Below are positions 15,588 through 24,369 of a stretch of 28,990 nucleotides of DNA, piece by piece (the stretch's first letter is position 1; every line of letters starts with the position of its first letter). The DNA lies in contig PXAP01000247.1 in NCBI GenBank assembly GCA_003567115.1, forward strand, positions 1 to 28,990, read 5' to 3'. The notes beneath the pieces were generated by a model. It saw nothing but the letters and a program-made list of their open reading frames with translations, searched no databases and was not told the origin of the DNA. The stretch is from Bacteroidota bacterium. Its GTDB lineage: Bacteria; Bacteroidota; Bacteroidia; Bacteroidales; PUMT01. The position numbers and the translations under genes were made by a program.

Positions 15588-16250
15588 ATGAGAACTGCAG
15601 CCATATTTTTTTTTCTTTTCATCTCCTTAAATAAAGCCTTTCCACAGGATGAGGCAGAAATAGGAATATTTGCCGGAAGTTCCTATTACATGGGCAATAT
15701 AAATACCTCAAACCATTTTTACAAACCCTCTCCTGCCTTTGGAGCTATGGTTAAATACAATATTGATGAGCATTATGCAGTAAGGGTAAATCTGAATTAC
15801 GGTCAAATCAGGGCCGATGACCTCGATTTTGACAATATCCTCCATCAAACAAGGCAGGCTGCCATTGTTAACAATTTTTATGATTTCTCCTTCAAGGGAG
15901 AATTCAGTTTTCAACCGTTCAAAGCAACTATTTTCAGAAGCCCCTTCAGTACTTATATAACTGCCGGATTGTCCTATTCATTTTTCCCCGACCGCGGGGT
16001 TGCCTCTGATAATTATTTAAACATTCCTTTCGGAGCAGGAATCAAATATGGTATCAGCAGGAAAGTGACCGTCGGAATGGAATGGATTTTGAAGAAATAT
16101 TTTTCAGATGATATAGATAATGTAAAAAGTTTTGGACAATTTAATTCACCCTCTTTGGTTCATAACAATGATTGGGTATCTTTGGCCGGATTTTTCGTAA
16201 CCATTAAACCCTTTGAACGCAGGGGTGACTGCCCGCCTTACTGGGACTAA
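15588..16250 (+). CDS. DUF6089-type outer-membrane beta-barrel protein (second copy)
   Basis: A 220-residue protein with a signal peptide (about 1-19, ending KAFPQ) and a barrel that opens with EIGIFAGSSYYMGNI, similar in form to the start of the first copy. It ends in FERRGDCPPYWD, a Cys-Pro plus aromatic-Asp tail I associate with the DUF6089 proteins encoded just before uppS. Function unknown. The uppS start lies only 14 bp after its stop, so the genes are co-transcribed. Confidence 0.8.
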   Translation: MRTAAIFFFLFISLNKAFPQDEAEIGIFAGSSYYMGNINTSNHFYKPSPAFGAMVKYNIDEHYAVRVNLNYGQIRADDLDFDNILHQTRQAAIVNNFYDFSFKGEFSFQPFKATIFRSPFSTYITAGLSYSFFPDRGVASDNYLNIPFGAGIKYGISRKVTVGMEWILKKYFSDDIDNVKSFGQFNSPSLVHNNDWVSLAGFFVTIKPFERRGDCPPYWD

Positions 16251-16264
16251 CAATCATTTTGTTT

Positions 16265-17014
16265 ATGACAGAACTTAAAGATAATATAAATAAATCGAAA
16301 CTGCCCTGCCATATTGCCATCATCATGGATGGAAACGGACGTTGGGCAAGAGAAAGAGGTTCTCACCGCATCTTTGGGCATCAGAACGGTGTTACTGCCG
16401 TCAAAGAATCAGTTGAAGCTGCCGGGGAACTGGGTGTAAAATACATGACATTATTTGCCTTCTCCAAAGAAAACTGGTTCAGGCCCCAGGAGGAGATAGA
16501 TGCCCTGATGCAGCTGATGATTTCAACAATTAATTCGGAAACGGAAACACTAATTAAAAACAATGTACGTTTATTGGTTATCGGAGATATACAAAGTCTT
16601 CCGGTTAATATTGTGAAAAAACTGAATGAAGTAATTGAGCTCACCAGGGAAAACATCAGGCTGACCCTGGTAGTAGCGCTAAGTTACGGAGCAAGATGGG
16701 AAATTGCGGATGCAGCAAAAAGGATCGCAGAGGATGTAAATTCCGGAAAGCTTGAAAAAGATGCCATAGATGAAAAAATTTTTTCAGAATACCTGGTAAC
16801 AAAAAATATCCCCGATCCGGAGTTGCTTATCCGCACTAGCGGTGAATTCAGATTAAGTAACTTTCTTCTTTGGCAAATTGCCTATTCTGAAATGTATTTT
16901 TCACCGACTCTATGGCCCGACTTCAGGAAAGAGGATCTTTATAAAGCAATAATTGATTTTCAAAAGAGAGAAAGACGTTTCGGGAAAACAAGTGACCAGT
17001 TAAAATGTGAATAA
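16265..17014 (+). CDS. uppS: Isoprenyl transferase (undecaprenyl diphosphate synthase)
   Basis: Extends farnesyl diphosphate with isopentenyl units to the C55 lipid carrier used for peptidoglycan and O-antigen. The 249 residues show MDGNGRWA with catalytic Asp22, the HRIFGH region, the FSKENW segment, and the C-terminal RTSGEFRLSNFLLWQ-aromatic-E block of cis-prenyltransferases. A TTG two codons upstream is in frame, but the ATG at 16265 is the better start. Its stop overlaps the bamA ATG by one base, a sign of translational coupling. Confidence 0.96.
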   Translation: MTELKDNINKSKLPCHIAIIMDGNGRWARERGSHRIFGHQNGVTAVKESVEAAGELGVKYMTLFAFSKENWFRPQEEIDALMQLMISTINSETETLIKNNVRLLVIGDIQSLPVNIVKKLNEVIELTRENIRLTLVVALSYGARWEIADAAKRIAEDVNSGKLEKDAIDEKIFSEYLVTKNIPDPELLIRTSGEFRLSNFLLWQIAYSEMYFSPTLWPDFRKEDLYKAIIDFQKRERRFGKTSDQLKCE

Positions 17015-19506
17015 TGCTTATGTTGATAAAAAGAGTAAAATCATTTTTTTACCTTGCAATTATATCTTTTTGCATGGTTCCGGGCGTTTCGGCACAGACA
17101 GACCTGCCGGTAATTGACTATTCAAGGCCGGGGGATTATGTAATCAATGAAGTGACGGTATCGGGAATACAGTATATTGATCCGGCCGTGATCAGGAATA
17201 TTACGGGACTTCAAACCGGTCAGACAATCACTGTTCCCGGAGATGAAATTACCCAGGCTATTGAAAAACTATGGGATCAGAACCTGTTCTCTGATGTAAA
17301 TATCACTGCCACCAGGATGGAGGCAAATGAAATAGATCTTGATATATGGCTTCAGGAGCCGCCGAGACTCTCTCAGCTGAATATTGAAGGATTGAGAAGG
17401 GGCGAATTAAGGGATGTTGAAGAACAAATCCAGCTCAGGAGCGGCAGCCTGATCAACGAAAATACCCTGAACAATACAAGAAATATAATCGTAAACCATT
17501 TTATTGAAAAAGGTTATTTAAATCCTGCTGTCGATATCCAAAAGGAAGATGAACCAGCTATCCCAAACCGGATAAATCTGAACATTTATGTAGATAAAAA
17601 CGAGAGAGTACGTATTTCGGATATTTATTTTTATGGTAATGAGTACTTTACTGACCGGCGTCTGCGAAGGGTTATGGATAATACCAAGAAAAGGAGTCTT
17701 GTTAACATATTTACATCATCAAAATATGTTGACCAGGATTTTCGGGAGGACAAGGATCTGCTTATTAATTTCTATAATGAACAAGGTTTTCGTGATGCAA
17801 GGATAGTATCCGACTCAATTTATTTCACAGAGGAAGACCGTATAAACGTCGCAATAGAAATCGAAGAAGGCCGGCAATATTTCTTCAGAGATATAAACTG
17901 GGTGGGAAATACCAAATATCCTTCTGAATTCCTTTCTGCAGTTCTGGGCATAGAGAAGGGAGAAATATATGACCAGACCAGGCTTGAAAACAGGTTGCGC
18001 ATGGAGGAGGATGCTGTTAATTCCGTTTATCTGGATGACGGTTATCTTTTTTTCAGCATTAATGCGGTCGAAACAAAAGTGGAAAATGATTCCATTGACC
18101 TGGAGATGAGAATCCGGGAAGGAGATCAGGCAACCATAAACAAGGTTCTTATATCGGGAAACACAAAAACCAATGAACGCGTTATCCGGAGAGAAATAAG
18201 AACAAAACCCGGAGAACTTTTCAGCAAGACAAAACTGATACGCTCCCAGAGGGAGCTTGCAAACCTGGGACACTTTGACCCTGAGAGACTGGAGATAAAC
18301 CCCATACCTAATCCCGCTGACGGTACCGTTGATATTGAGTACTACGTAGAGGAAAGATCCAATGACCAGCTTGAGATATCAGGAGGATGGGGTGCAGGTA
18401 TGCTTATCGGCACCCTTGGAGTGCGCTTCTCCAACTTTTCCACCAGAAATTTCTTCAACAGGGATGCATGGAGGCCCCTGCCCTCGGGCGACGGACAAAC
18501 CCTTAGTTTGCGCGCACAGTCCAACGGCAGTTACTTCCAGTCATACAACATGACTTTTGTTGAGCCTTATCTGGGGGGAACCAAACCAAATTCGCTCTCT
18601 TTTTCGGTTTTTCATACCATACAGACCAACAGGTTTAACAGGAACATACAGGACTGGTCATCAATAAAGATTTCGGGTGCCTCACTGGGTATGGGAAGAA
18701 GATTAAACTGGCCGGACGACTTCTTTACTCTTTACAATGAAATCAGCTTTCAGAATTATAATCTGGACGACTGGTACGGACAGTTCCTTTTTCAGGACGG
18801 GCAATCACATAATTTCAGTGTAAGGACAAGTTTCAGAAGAAATTCGGTCGACCAGCCCATTTATCCGCGAAGGGGCAACTCCTTTGACCTCACCCTCCAG
18901 GTCACTCCGCCCTACTCTCTTTTAAGTGACAAAAATTATGCTGATATGCCGGCACAGGAAAAGTACAGGTGGATAGAGTACCACAAATGGACATTTAAAG
19001 GAGAATGGTATACGGCTCTGGCAGGGAATCTGGTATTGAGCACCAAGGCAAATTTCGGATACCTGGGATACTTTAATGAGGATATAGGACCCTCGCCTTT
19101 TGAAAGCTTTGACCTGGGGGGAGACGGTATGTCCGGCTACAACCTTTACGGAAGGGAAACCATAGGCCTGAGAGGTTATGAAAATCATTCCCTGACACCT
19201 ATCAGAGACGGTAACAAGGCAGGTAACATATACAACAAGTTTACAATGGAATTGCGATATCCCGTATCAACCAATCCGAATGCATTTATTTATCCGCTGG
19301 TATTTCTTGAAGCCGGAAATGCCTGGAGTTCTTTCGATGAATTCAACCCCTTTGCTATCAGACGTTCGGCCGGTATTGGCCTCAGGGCATTCCTCCCTAT
19401 GTTTGGACTGCTCGGGATAGACTGGGGTTACGGATTCGATGAAATCCCGGGCAGACCGGGCGCCAACAAGGGACAATTTCATTTTGTAATCGGACAGCAA
19501 TTTTAA
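17014..19506 (+). CDS. bamA: Outer-membrane protein assembly factor BamA
   Basis: Core of the BAM complex that inserts beta-barrel proteins into the outer membrane. The 830 residues begin with a signal peptide (about 1-28, ending VSAQ), then five POTRA domains in about 45-455 (first one VINEVTVSGIQYIDPAVI), then a 16-strand Omp85 barrel to the end. The barrel carries LRGY at 719-722, the counterpart of the VRGF lock motif, and ends in Phe830, the usual recognition residue. Overlaps uppS by one base; a second ATG two codons on could be used instead. The two OmpH-like genes after it encode likely periplasmic partners. Confidence 0.96.
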   Translation: MLMLIKRVKSFFYLAIISFCMVPGVSAQTDLPVIDYSRPGDYVINEVTVSGIQYIDPAVIRNITGLQTGQTITVPGDEITQAIEKLWDQNLFSDVNITATRMEANEIDLDIWLQEPPRLSQLNIEGLRRGELRDVEEQIQLRSGSLINENTLNNTRNIIVNHFIEKGYLNPAVDIQKEDEPAIPNRINLNIYVDKNERVRISDIYFYGNEYFTDRRLRRVMDNTKKRSLVNIFTSSKYVDQDFREDKDLLINFYNEQGFRDARIVSDSIYFTEEDRINVAIEIEEGRQYFFRDINWVGNTKYPSEFLSAVLGIEKGEIYDQTRLENRLRMEEDAVNSVYLDDGYLFFSINAVETKVENDSIDLEMRIREGDQATINKVLISGNTKTNERVIRREIRTKPGELFSKTKLIRSQRELANLGHFDPERLEINPIPNPADGTVDIEYYVEERSNDQLEISGGWGAGMLIGTLGVRFSNFSTRNFFNRDAWRPLPSGDGQTLSLRAQSNGSYFQSYNMTFVEPYLGGTKPNSLSFSVFHTIQTNRFNRNIQDWSSIKISGASLGMGRRLNWPDDFFTLYNEISFQNYNLDDWYGQFLFQDGQSHNFSVRTSFRRNSVDQPIYPRRGNSFDLTLQVTPPYSLLSDKNYADMPAQEKYRWIEYHKWTFKGEWYTALAGNLVLSTKANFGYLGYFNEDIGPSPFESFDLGGDGMSGYNLYGRETIGLRGYENHSLTPIRDGNKAGNIYNKFTMELRYPVSTNPNAFIYPLVFLEAGNAWSSFDEFNPFAIRRSAGIGLRAFLPMFGLLGIDWGYGFDEIPGRPGANKGQFHFVIGQQF

Positions 19507-19550
19507 TTATTATATTATATGAAATAATTCACTAAACAAGAGCTATATAA

Positions 19551-20156
19551 ATGATAAATATGAATCATCCTTCAAATAAAACCCTGTATGATAAGATCAT
19601 GCCGGATAAAGGTTTACGCTTTATTAAACCCGGCACTGCCGCAGGTACCTTCATAATTGTTGCCTTCTTGTTCTTTGCGTCATTGCAAACGGGTTTTGCC
19701 CAGCGTTTCGCCTATGTTGACAGTGAGTATATCCTGAACAATATTCCTGCCTACAGATCGGCTCAGGAGCAACTAGACAAACTGGCTGAAGAATGGCAAA
19801 CCGAAGTCGAACTCATTTACCAGGAAGTTGAAGCCCTTTACCGAAGCTATCAGAACGAAAGGGTGCTGATGAGCGAAGAGATGAGAAAAAAAAGGGAAGA
19901 TGAAATAGTGAGCAAAGAAGCTGAAGCTGCTGATCTGCAAAGAAAATATTTTGGCCCGGAAGGTGAGCTATATCAAACACAGGAAGAATTGATCCGGCCT
20001 GTCCAGGACCGGGTATACAATGCCATAGAGCAAATGGCTGTAGACGGTAATTACGCAGTTATATTCGATACTTCCGATTCACCCATAATGCTTTACACCG
20101 ATCCCCGCAATGATTTAAGTGATGATGTGCTTAAAAGGCTGGGATACACTAATTAA
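19551..20156 (+). CDS. OmpH/Skp-family periplasmic chaperone (first copy)
   Basis: Skp-like proteins hold unfolded outer-membrane proteins in the periplasm and deliver them to BamA. Seen in 201 residues: a hydrophobic segment at about 34-48 ending GFAQ, then RFAYVDSEYILNNIP, the standard OmpH start, a long charged coiled-coil arm (about 70-140), and a final strand around AVIFDTSDSPIMLY. The signal peptide has an unusually long polar N-terminal part of some 30 residues; a start at Met17 (19599) would shorten it. Lies 44 bp after bamA. Confidence 0.9.
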   Translation: MINMNHPSNKTLYDKIMPDKGLRFIKPGTAAGTFIIVAFLFFASLQTGFAQRFAYVDSEYILNNIPAYRSAQEQLDKLAEEWQTEVELIYQEVEALYRSYQNERVLMSEEMRKKREDEIVSKEAEAADLQRKYFGPEGELYQTQEELIRPVQDRVYNAIEQMAVDGNYAVIFDTSDSPIMLYTDPRNDLSDDVLKRLGYTN

Positions 20157-20190
20157 TATTCTTGAATAATAAATATAAAACGTTTTAAAA

Positions 20191-20703
20191 ATGAAGAATG
20201 TACTAAAATTAATTTTGATCTCTGCATTTCTGATGGCAGGTTCTGCCGCCTATGCCCAGGATATAAAATTCGGACATATTAACTCTTCCCGGCTCATAAA
20301 CATTATGCCGGAAAGAGAAGCAGCCGAAAGGCAACTGAGGCAAGAAGCAGAAAGCCTGGGACAGGAACTTGAGAACCTTCAGGTTGAATACAACAATAAA
20401 CTTCAAAACTTTATTGAAGCCGAGGAAACACTCTCACCTACCGTAAGAAACCTCCGGGAACGTGAATTAAGGGAATTGCAGACCAGAATACAGGAATTTC
20501 AGGCTGGCGCGCAGGAAGATCTGCAGATGAGAGAAAGGGAGCTTATACAACCCATTTTTGAGAGAATACAGACTGTAATAGCTGAAGTAGCAAAGGAAAG
20601 AGGCTATATATATGTTTTTGATCTTGATGCACAATCGGTGTTGTATTACAGTGAGGATAGCGAAGATATTTTTCCCTATGTAAGGGAAAAAATGGGACTG
20701 TAA
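20191..20703 (+). CDS. OmpH/Skp-family periplasmic chaperone (second copy)
   Basis: A 170-residue paralogue of the preceding gene with a normal signal peptide (about 1-22, ending AYAQ), the KFGHINSSRLINIMP opening, a coiled-coil arm rich in Glu, Arg and Gln (about 45-125), and the closing YIYVFDLDAQSVLYYS strand. Two or more tandem ompH genes after bamA are usual in Bacteroidota. It is 34 bp after the first copy and followed by a strong hairpin terminator, which marks the end of this operon. Confidence 0.92.
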   Translation: MKNVLKLILISAFLMAGSAAYAQDIKFGHINSSRLINIMPEREAAERQLRQEAESLGQELENLQVEYNNKLQNFIEAEETLSPTVRNLRERELRELQTRIQEFQAGAQEDLQMRERELIQPIFERIQTVIAEVAKERGYIYVFDLDAQSVLYYSEDSEDIFPYVREKMGL

Positions 20704-20734
20704 ACAGCCTTGTCCAAACTATCAGCATCATAAA

Positions 20735-20776
20735 AAGCAATAAACCACCGGCATCAATGCATGGTGGTTTTTGCTT
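20735..20776. terminator. Strong bidirectional hairpin terminator after ompH
   Basis: Nested inverted repeat: AAGCAA / TTGCTT outside, AAACCACC / GGTGGTTT in the main stem, and GCAT / ATGC near the loop, with the T-run TTTTT on the right side. It begins 32 nt after the stop of the second ompH gene, about 65 bp before murI. Confidence 0.85.
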
Positions 20777-20840
20777 AAAAGGTAAAATACATCACAAACA
20801 GATTAAACCGTAATCATTCTGAAACATTATCCTAAGATCC

Positions 20841-21653
20841 ATGGCTGCTAATAAATCCGGTCCTATTGGCATATTTGATTCAGGGGTCGGCGGATTAACG
20901 GTGGCCTCAGCGATAAAACAACTGCTTCCTGACGAAGCAATTGTCTATTTTGGTGACATCGCCCATCTGCCTTACGGTGATAAATCACCTGAAGCTATAC
21001 TGCATTACAGTAAAAAGATAACCGACTTTCTGATTGGATATGACTGCAAAATAATCCTTGCTGCCTGCAATACCGTATCGGCCACTGTGTGGGGTGAACT
21101 GAGCCGCTACACCATGAAACGGGCAATTCCGGTCAATGTAATTGATTCCGTGGTTAAACGGGTAGCAAAACTCAATCCCGATGCATCTATTGGTATTATC
21201 GGCACAAAAAACACCATAAACTCCGGAACCTACCCCGATAAAATCAAAAAAATAAGTCCCCGGGCAAGAGTGTTTTCACTGCCGACCCCGCTTCTGGTAC
21301 CCATGATTGAAGAAGGTTTTGTGTATGATGATATCAGCAACGCCATTATAAGAGCATACCTGTCCAACGAGGTACTTAAGGAGATAGGAACCCTGATACT
21401 TGGTTGCACTCATTACCCGGTAATCAGGAACCAGATAAGGAAATTCTATGATTTCAGGGTTGAAGTGGTAGATTCGGCAATGATCGTGGCCGAGGATCTT
21501 AGAAGCACGCTTGAATCGGGAAAGCTTCTCGGAAGTGAAGCCAAAAGCAGTGACAGGTTCTTTGTTTCTGACCATACAGAATATTTCGGGAAAATTGCCA
21601 CCATATTTTTTGAAAAAAAAATCAATCTGGAAAAACTGGATTTCTGGAAATAA
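20841..21653 (+). CDS. murI: Glutamate racemase
   Basis: Converts L-glutamate to D-glutamate for peptidoglycan. The 270 residues carry both catalytic cysteines: Cys76 in AACNTVSA and Cys189 in LGCTHYP, plus Asp13 in IFDSGVGG, PYGDKS at 45-49 and His191. Length is standard. It follows the terminator, so it likely has its own promoter, which I could not place. It converges with the gamma-carbonic-anhydrase gene, only 10 bp separating the stops. Confidence 0.97.
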   Translation: MAANKSGPIGIFDSGVGGLTVASAIKQLLPDEAIVYFGDIAHLPYGDKSPEAILHYSKKITDFLIGYDCKIILAACNTVSATVWGELSRYTMKRAIPVNVIDSVVKRVAKLNPDASIGIIGTKNTINSGTYPDKIKKISPRARVFSLPTPLLVPMIEEGFVYDDISNAIIRAYLSNEVLKEIGTLILGCTHYPVIRNQIRKFYDFRVEVVDSAMIVAEDLRSTLESGKLLGSEAKSSDRFFVSDHTEYFGKIATIFFEKKINLEKLDFWK

Positions 21654-21663
21654 CCTGAATTTA

Positions 21664-22179
21664 TTATACCCTGTACCAACCGGAATAATTAATATAATTA
21701 TCTGCAATTCTCTCGATCGTTTTACTTAATTTTTCTTTATCAACTCCTTTTATCCGCTTTGCAGGCACACCGGCATATATACTGCCGGGTTCAACACGGG
21801 TATCCTCTAGTAAAACAGCCCCGGCAGCAATAATTGAATTGCTTCCTACCACAACATCATCCATAAGAATGGCACCCATACCGACAAGTACATTATCTTC
21901 AACACAGGCCCCGTGCACAATAACATTGTGCCCTATGGAGACATTATTACCGAGATTTACGGTAGTCTTTTCAAACGTACAATGAAGAATTGCATTATCC
22001 TGGATATTTACCCTGTTTCCTATTCGGATTGAATTCACATCGCCTCTTATTACGGCATTGAACCACACACTGCAATAATCGCCGGTTACCACATCTCCTA
22101 TAACGGTGCAATTGTCGGCAAGGTAGCAATCTTTTCCAAAAACAGGCGAACTTCCCCGTACGGACTTAATCAGAGCCAT
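21664..22179 (-). CDS. Gamma-carbonic-anhydrase family protein (left-handed beta-helix)
   Basis: A 171-residue hexapeptide-repeat protein of the YrdA/PaaY/gamma-CA type, expected to form a trimer with a metal at each subunit interface. The three metal ligands are visible: His66 in AILHCTF, and His84 and His89 in SIGHNVIVHGA. Repeats of the form (I/V)GxxVxI run from about 15 to 140, and a C-terminal helix (KLSKTIERIADNY) packs outside. Many such proteins lack proven carbonic anhydrase activity, so the activity is not certain. Divergent from korA across a 309-bp spacer. Confidence 0.92.
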   Translation of the reverse strand: MALIKSVRGSSPVFGKDCYLADNCTVIGDVVTGDYCSVWFNAVIRGDVNSIRIGNRVNIQDNAILHCTFEKTTVNLGNNVSIGHNVIVHGACVEDNVLVGMGAILMDDVVVGSNSIIAAGAVLLEDTRVEPGSIYAGVPAKRIKGVDKEKLSKTIERIADNYINYSGWYRV

Positions 22180-22207
22180 TTTCTGTTTTTTATATAAAAT
22201 TTCCGCT

Positions 22208-22255
22208 TTACCGGATCAAAAACACAAAATAAATTTATACCCAATAATCCGGTAA
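22208..22255. promoter_or_regulatory. Spaced inverted repeat TTACCGGAT / ATCCGGTAA
   Basis: Perfect 9-bp arms at 22208-22216 and 22247-22255 with a 30-bp AT-rich spacer, 29 bp upstream of the gamma-CA-like ATG. The GC core stands out from the surroundings. It could be a two-site operator or a leader hairpin of the minus-strand gene. Confidence 0.45.
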
Positions 22256-22270
22256 TAATCAATGTTAAAA

Positions 22271-22285
22271 ATACAATTGTTGTAT
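22271..22285. promoter_or_regulatory. Palindrome ATACAA-TTG-TTGTAT
   Basis: Perfect 6-bp inverted repeat around 3 bp, size typical of a dimeric regulator site. It is about 90 bp upstream of the predicted korA start of transcription. Confidence 0.4.
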
Positions 22286-22366
22286 ATGCCTTATATCTTG
22301 AATTTTACCTATCTTGCCTGTGATTTCACCATGAAAAAAATCATACTCGTTTAATAATATAAACAG

Positions 22367-22374
22367 TACTTTTG
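22367..22374 (+). promoter_or_regulatory. Candidate -7 box for korAB
   Basis: TACTTTTG fits TAnnTTTG exactly and is the same octamer as in the prs promoter. No clear -33 match 19-21 bp upstream, which would fit a promoter that depends on an activator. Confidence 0.5.
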
Positions 22375-22429
22375 TAAGCAGAATTTACCCGTTTACTTTC
22401 AAATATCTAACCCCTTTAATTTAAAAAAC

Positions 22430-22451
22430 GGTTTGAAGTGGCACTTTAACC
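22430..22451 (+). promoter_or_regulatory. Leader dyad upstream of korA
   Basis: GGTT-tg-AAGT, loop GGC, ACTT-t-AACC: a two-part stem with a small internal loop, 37 bp before the korA ATG and downstream of the predicted transcription start. A possible leader hairpin or operator. Confidence 0.35.
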
Positions 22452-22488
22452 TGATTATAAAATTAAGCTCTTTACAATAATTAAAAAA

Positions 22489-24369
22489 ATGGCTGATCAG
22501 TATAAAACTAAAAAAAAGAATCCGAAAATTAAAGAAAAGGATTCGTTTGTCATAAAATTAGCCGGTGACTCAGGAGACGGAATGCAGCTTGCCGGTACAC
22601 TGTTTTCAGATGTGGCTGCAGTCCTTGGTAACGATCTTTTTACTTTTCCTGATTATCCGGCTGAAATAAGGGCGCCCCACAATACACTGGCAGGTGTATC
22701 AGGCTTTCAGGTTCAGATAGGTAAAGAAAAGATCTTCTTCCCGGGAGATCTCTGTGACCTGCTTATTGCCATGAATCCGGCCTCCCTTAAAACCAACCTC
22801 AAGTGGGTTAAACCAGGAGGCATAATTATAGTTGATTCCGATACTTTCAATGATAAGGCATTTAAAAAGTGCGGCTACCAGTCAAACCCTCTGGAAGACG
22901 GCAGTCTGGATGTATACAGGCTCATCAAAGTTCCCGTCAGCAGTATGACCCGCGAAAGTCTTCCCCGGCGGGATATCAGTGCCAAAGCGGCCGACCGGAG
23001 CCGGAACATGTTTGTCCTGGGATTTGTTACTTACCTTCTCAACCAAAGCCTGGATACAACCTTTAAATTTCTCGGGAAAAAATTCAGTTCCAAACCATCA
23101 TTACTGGAAATTAACAAATCCATCCTGGTTGCCGGATTCAATTTTGCTGATTCTCCGGGTCAGGCATTGACAACTTATAAAGTACCCAAAGCAAACCTCA
23201 AAAAGGGCAGATACCGTAATATTACCGGAAACGTAGCCACGGCCTGGGGCTTGCTGGCCGCGGCAGAACGTTCGGGCCGTCCCCTTTTCCTGGGATCCTA
23301 CCCTATCACTCCCGCAACCGAAATAATGACGGAGATGGCACAGAACAAAGCACTGGGTGCTAAAACTTTCCAGGCAGAGGATGAAATTGCCGGCATCTGT
23401 TCGGCAATCGGAGCAAGTTATACGGGGTCGCTGGCGGTTACCACCACATCAGGTCCGGGATTTTCATTAAAATCAGAGGCTATCGGACTTGCAGTAATGA
23501 CAGAATTGCCACTTGTTATAGTGAACGTGCAAAGGGCAGGGCCATCTACCGGTATGCCCACCAAATCAGAGCAATCGGATTTGTTGCAGGCTCTCTGGGG
23601 ACGAAACGGTGAATGCCCTGCAATAGTTATGGCTGCCTCAACCCCGGCCAACTGTTTTTATTACGCCTATGAAGCCGCAAAAATCAGCATGGAACATATG
23701 ACACCTGTAATTTTGCTTACCGACGGATACCTGGGCAACGGGTCAGAATTATTCCGGATACCTGCGATATCGACACTGCCGGAGATAAACCCTCCCCGTG
23801 CAAAAGCAAACGACCCGAATTACAGACCATATAAGCGTAACCCTGAAAACCTGGTCAGGCAATGGGCTTTTCCGGGTACTGAGGGACTGAGGCACAGGGT
23901 TGGGGGACTTGAGAAAACGGATATATATGGCATCGTATCAACAGATCCCCAAAACCATCAGATGATGGTGCAGATAAGGGAATCGAAGGTAAGGAAGGTG
24001 GCTGACAGCATCCCGTTACAGAAAATTGAGGGAAAAGAGACAGGAGATCTGCTCGTAGTAAGCTGGGGGGGAACCGAAGGATCCATACGTACTGCTATCA
24101 GAAAGATGCAAAACGATGGTAAAAATATAGGGCATGCCCACTTCAACCATATTTTCCCGCTGCCCCTTAACACCGGGAAAATTCTTGGCAACTATAAAAA
24201 AGTTATTGTCTGTGAACTGAATAACGGCCAGTTTGTAAAATATCTGCGCTCTGAATTACCCGGAATCAATTATCTGCAATACAATAAAATCCAGGGCATG
24301 CCATTTTTTGTCGGAGAACTCATTGAAAAATTCAATCATATATTAGAAACAACCCGTCATGATAGATAA
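22489..24369 (+). CDS. korA: 2-oxoacid:ferredoxin oxidoreductase, alpha subunit with fused gamma domain
   Basis: With KorB it forms the enzyme that oxidises 2-oxoglutarate (or a similar 2-oxoacid) to the acyl-CoA, reducing ferredoxin, or runs in reverse in anaerobes. The 626 residues comprise an N-terminal gamma domain (about 20-200, starting KLAGDSGDGMQLAG), then the alpha part with the GSYPITPATEIM segment, the QAEDEIAGICSAIGASYTG region, the PLVIVNVQRAGPSTGMPTK motif and the C-terminal transketolase-like domain (DLLVVSWGGTEGS). This is the KorA form with gamma fused to alpha. A basic lysine-rich stretch of about 17 residues precedes the domain. Overlaps korB by 11 bp. Substrate choice between 2-oxoglutarate and other 2-oxoacids is by similarity only. 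Confidence 0.93.
   Translation: MADQYKTKKKNPKIKEKDSFVIKLAGDSGDGMQLAGTLFSDVAAVLGNDLFTFPDYPAEIRAPHNTLAGVSGFQVQIGKEKIFFPGDLCDLLIAMNPASLKTNLKWVKPGGIIIVDSDTFNDKAFKKCGYQSNPLEDGSLDVYRLIKVPVSSMTRESLPRRDISAKAADRSRNMFVLGFVTYLLNQSLDTTFKFLGKKFSSKPSLLEINKSILVAGFNFADSPGQALTTYKVPKANLKKGRYRNITGNVATAWGLLAAAERSGRPLFLGSYPITPATEIMTEMAQNKALGAKTFQAEDEIAGICSAIGASYTGSLAVTTTSGPGFSLKSEAIGLAVMTELPLVIVNVQRAGPSTGMPTKSEQSDLLQALWGRNGECPAIVMAASTPANCFYYAYEAAKISMEHMTPVILLTDGYLGNGSELFRIPAISTLPEINPPRAKANDPNYRPYKRNPENLVRQWAFPGTEGLRHRVGGLEKTDIYGIVSTDPQNHQMMVQIRESKVRKVADSIPLQKIEGKETGDLLVVSWGGTEGSIRTAIRKMQNDGKNIGHAHFNHIFPLPLNTGKILGNYKKVIVCELNNGQFVKYLRSELPGINYLQYNKIQGMPFFVGELIEKFNHILETTRHDR

Larger units (their letters stand above)
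22180..22488. other. 309-bp divergent spacer between the gamma-CA-like gene and korA
   Basis: No coding frame. It contains three dyads (22208-22255, 22271-22285, 22430-22451) and a -7 box for korA (22367-22374), listed separately. The korA mRNA leader would be about 108 nt long. Confidence 0.7.

Noticed and set aside
17815..18273. 152-codon minus-strand frame inside bamA
   Set aside because: Antisense shadow of a certain gene with well-formed POTRA domains; no features of its own.
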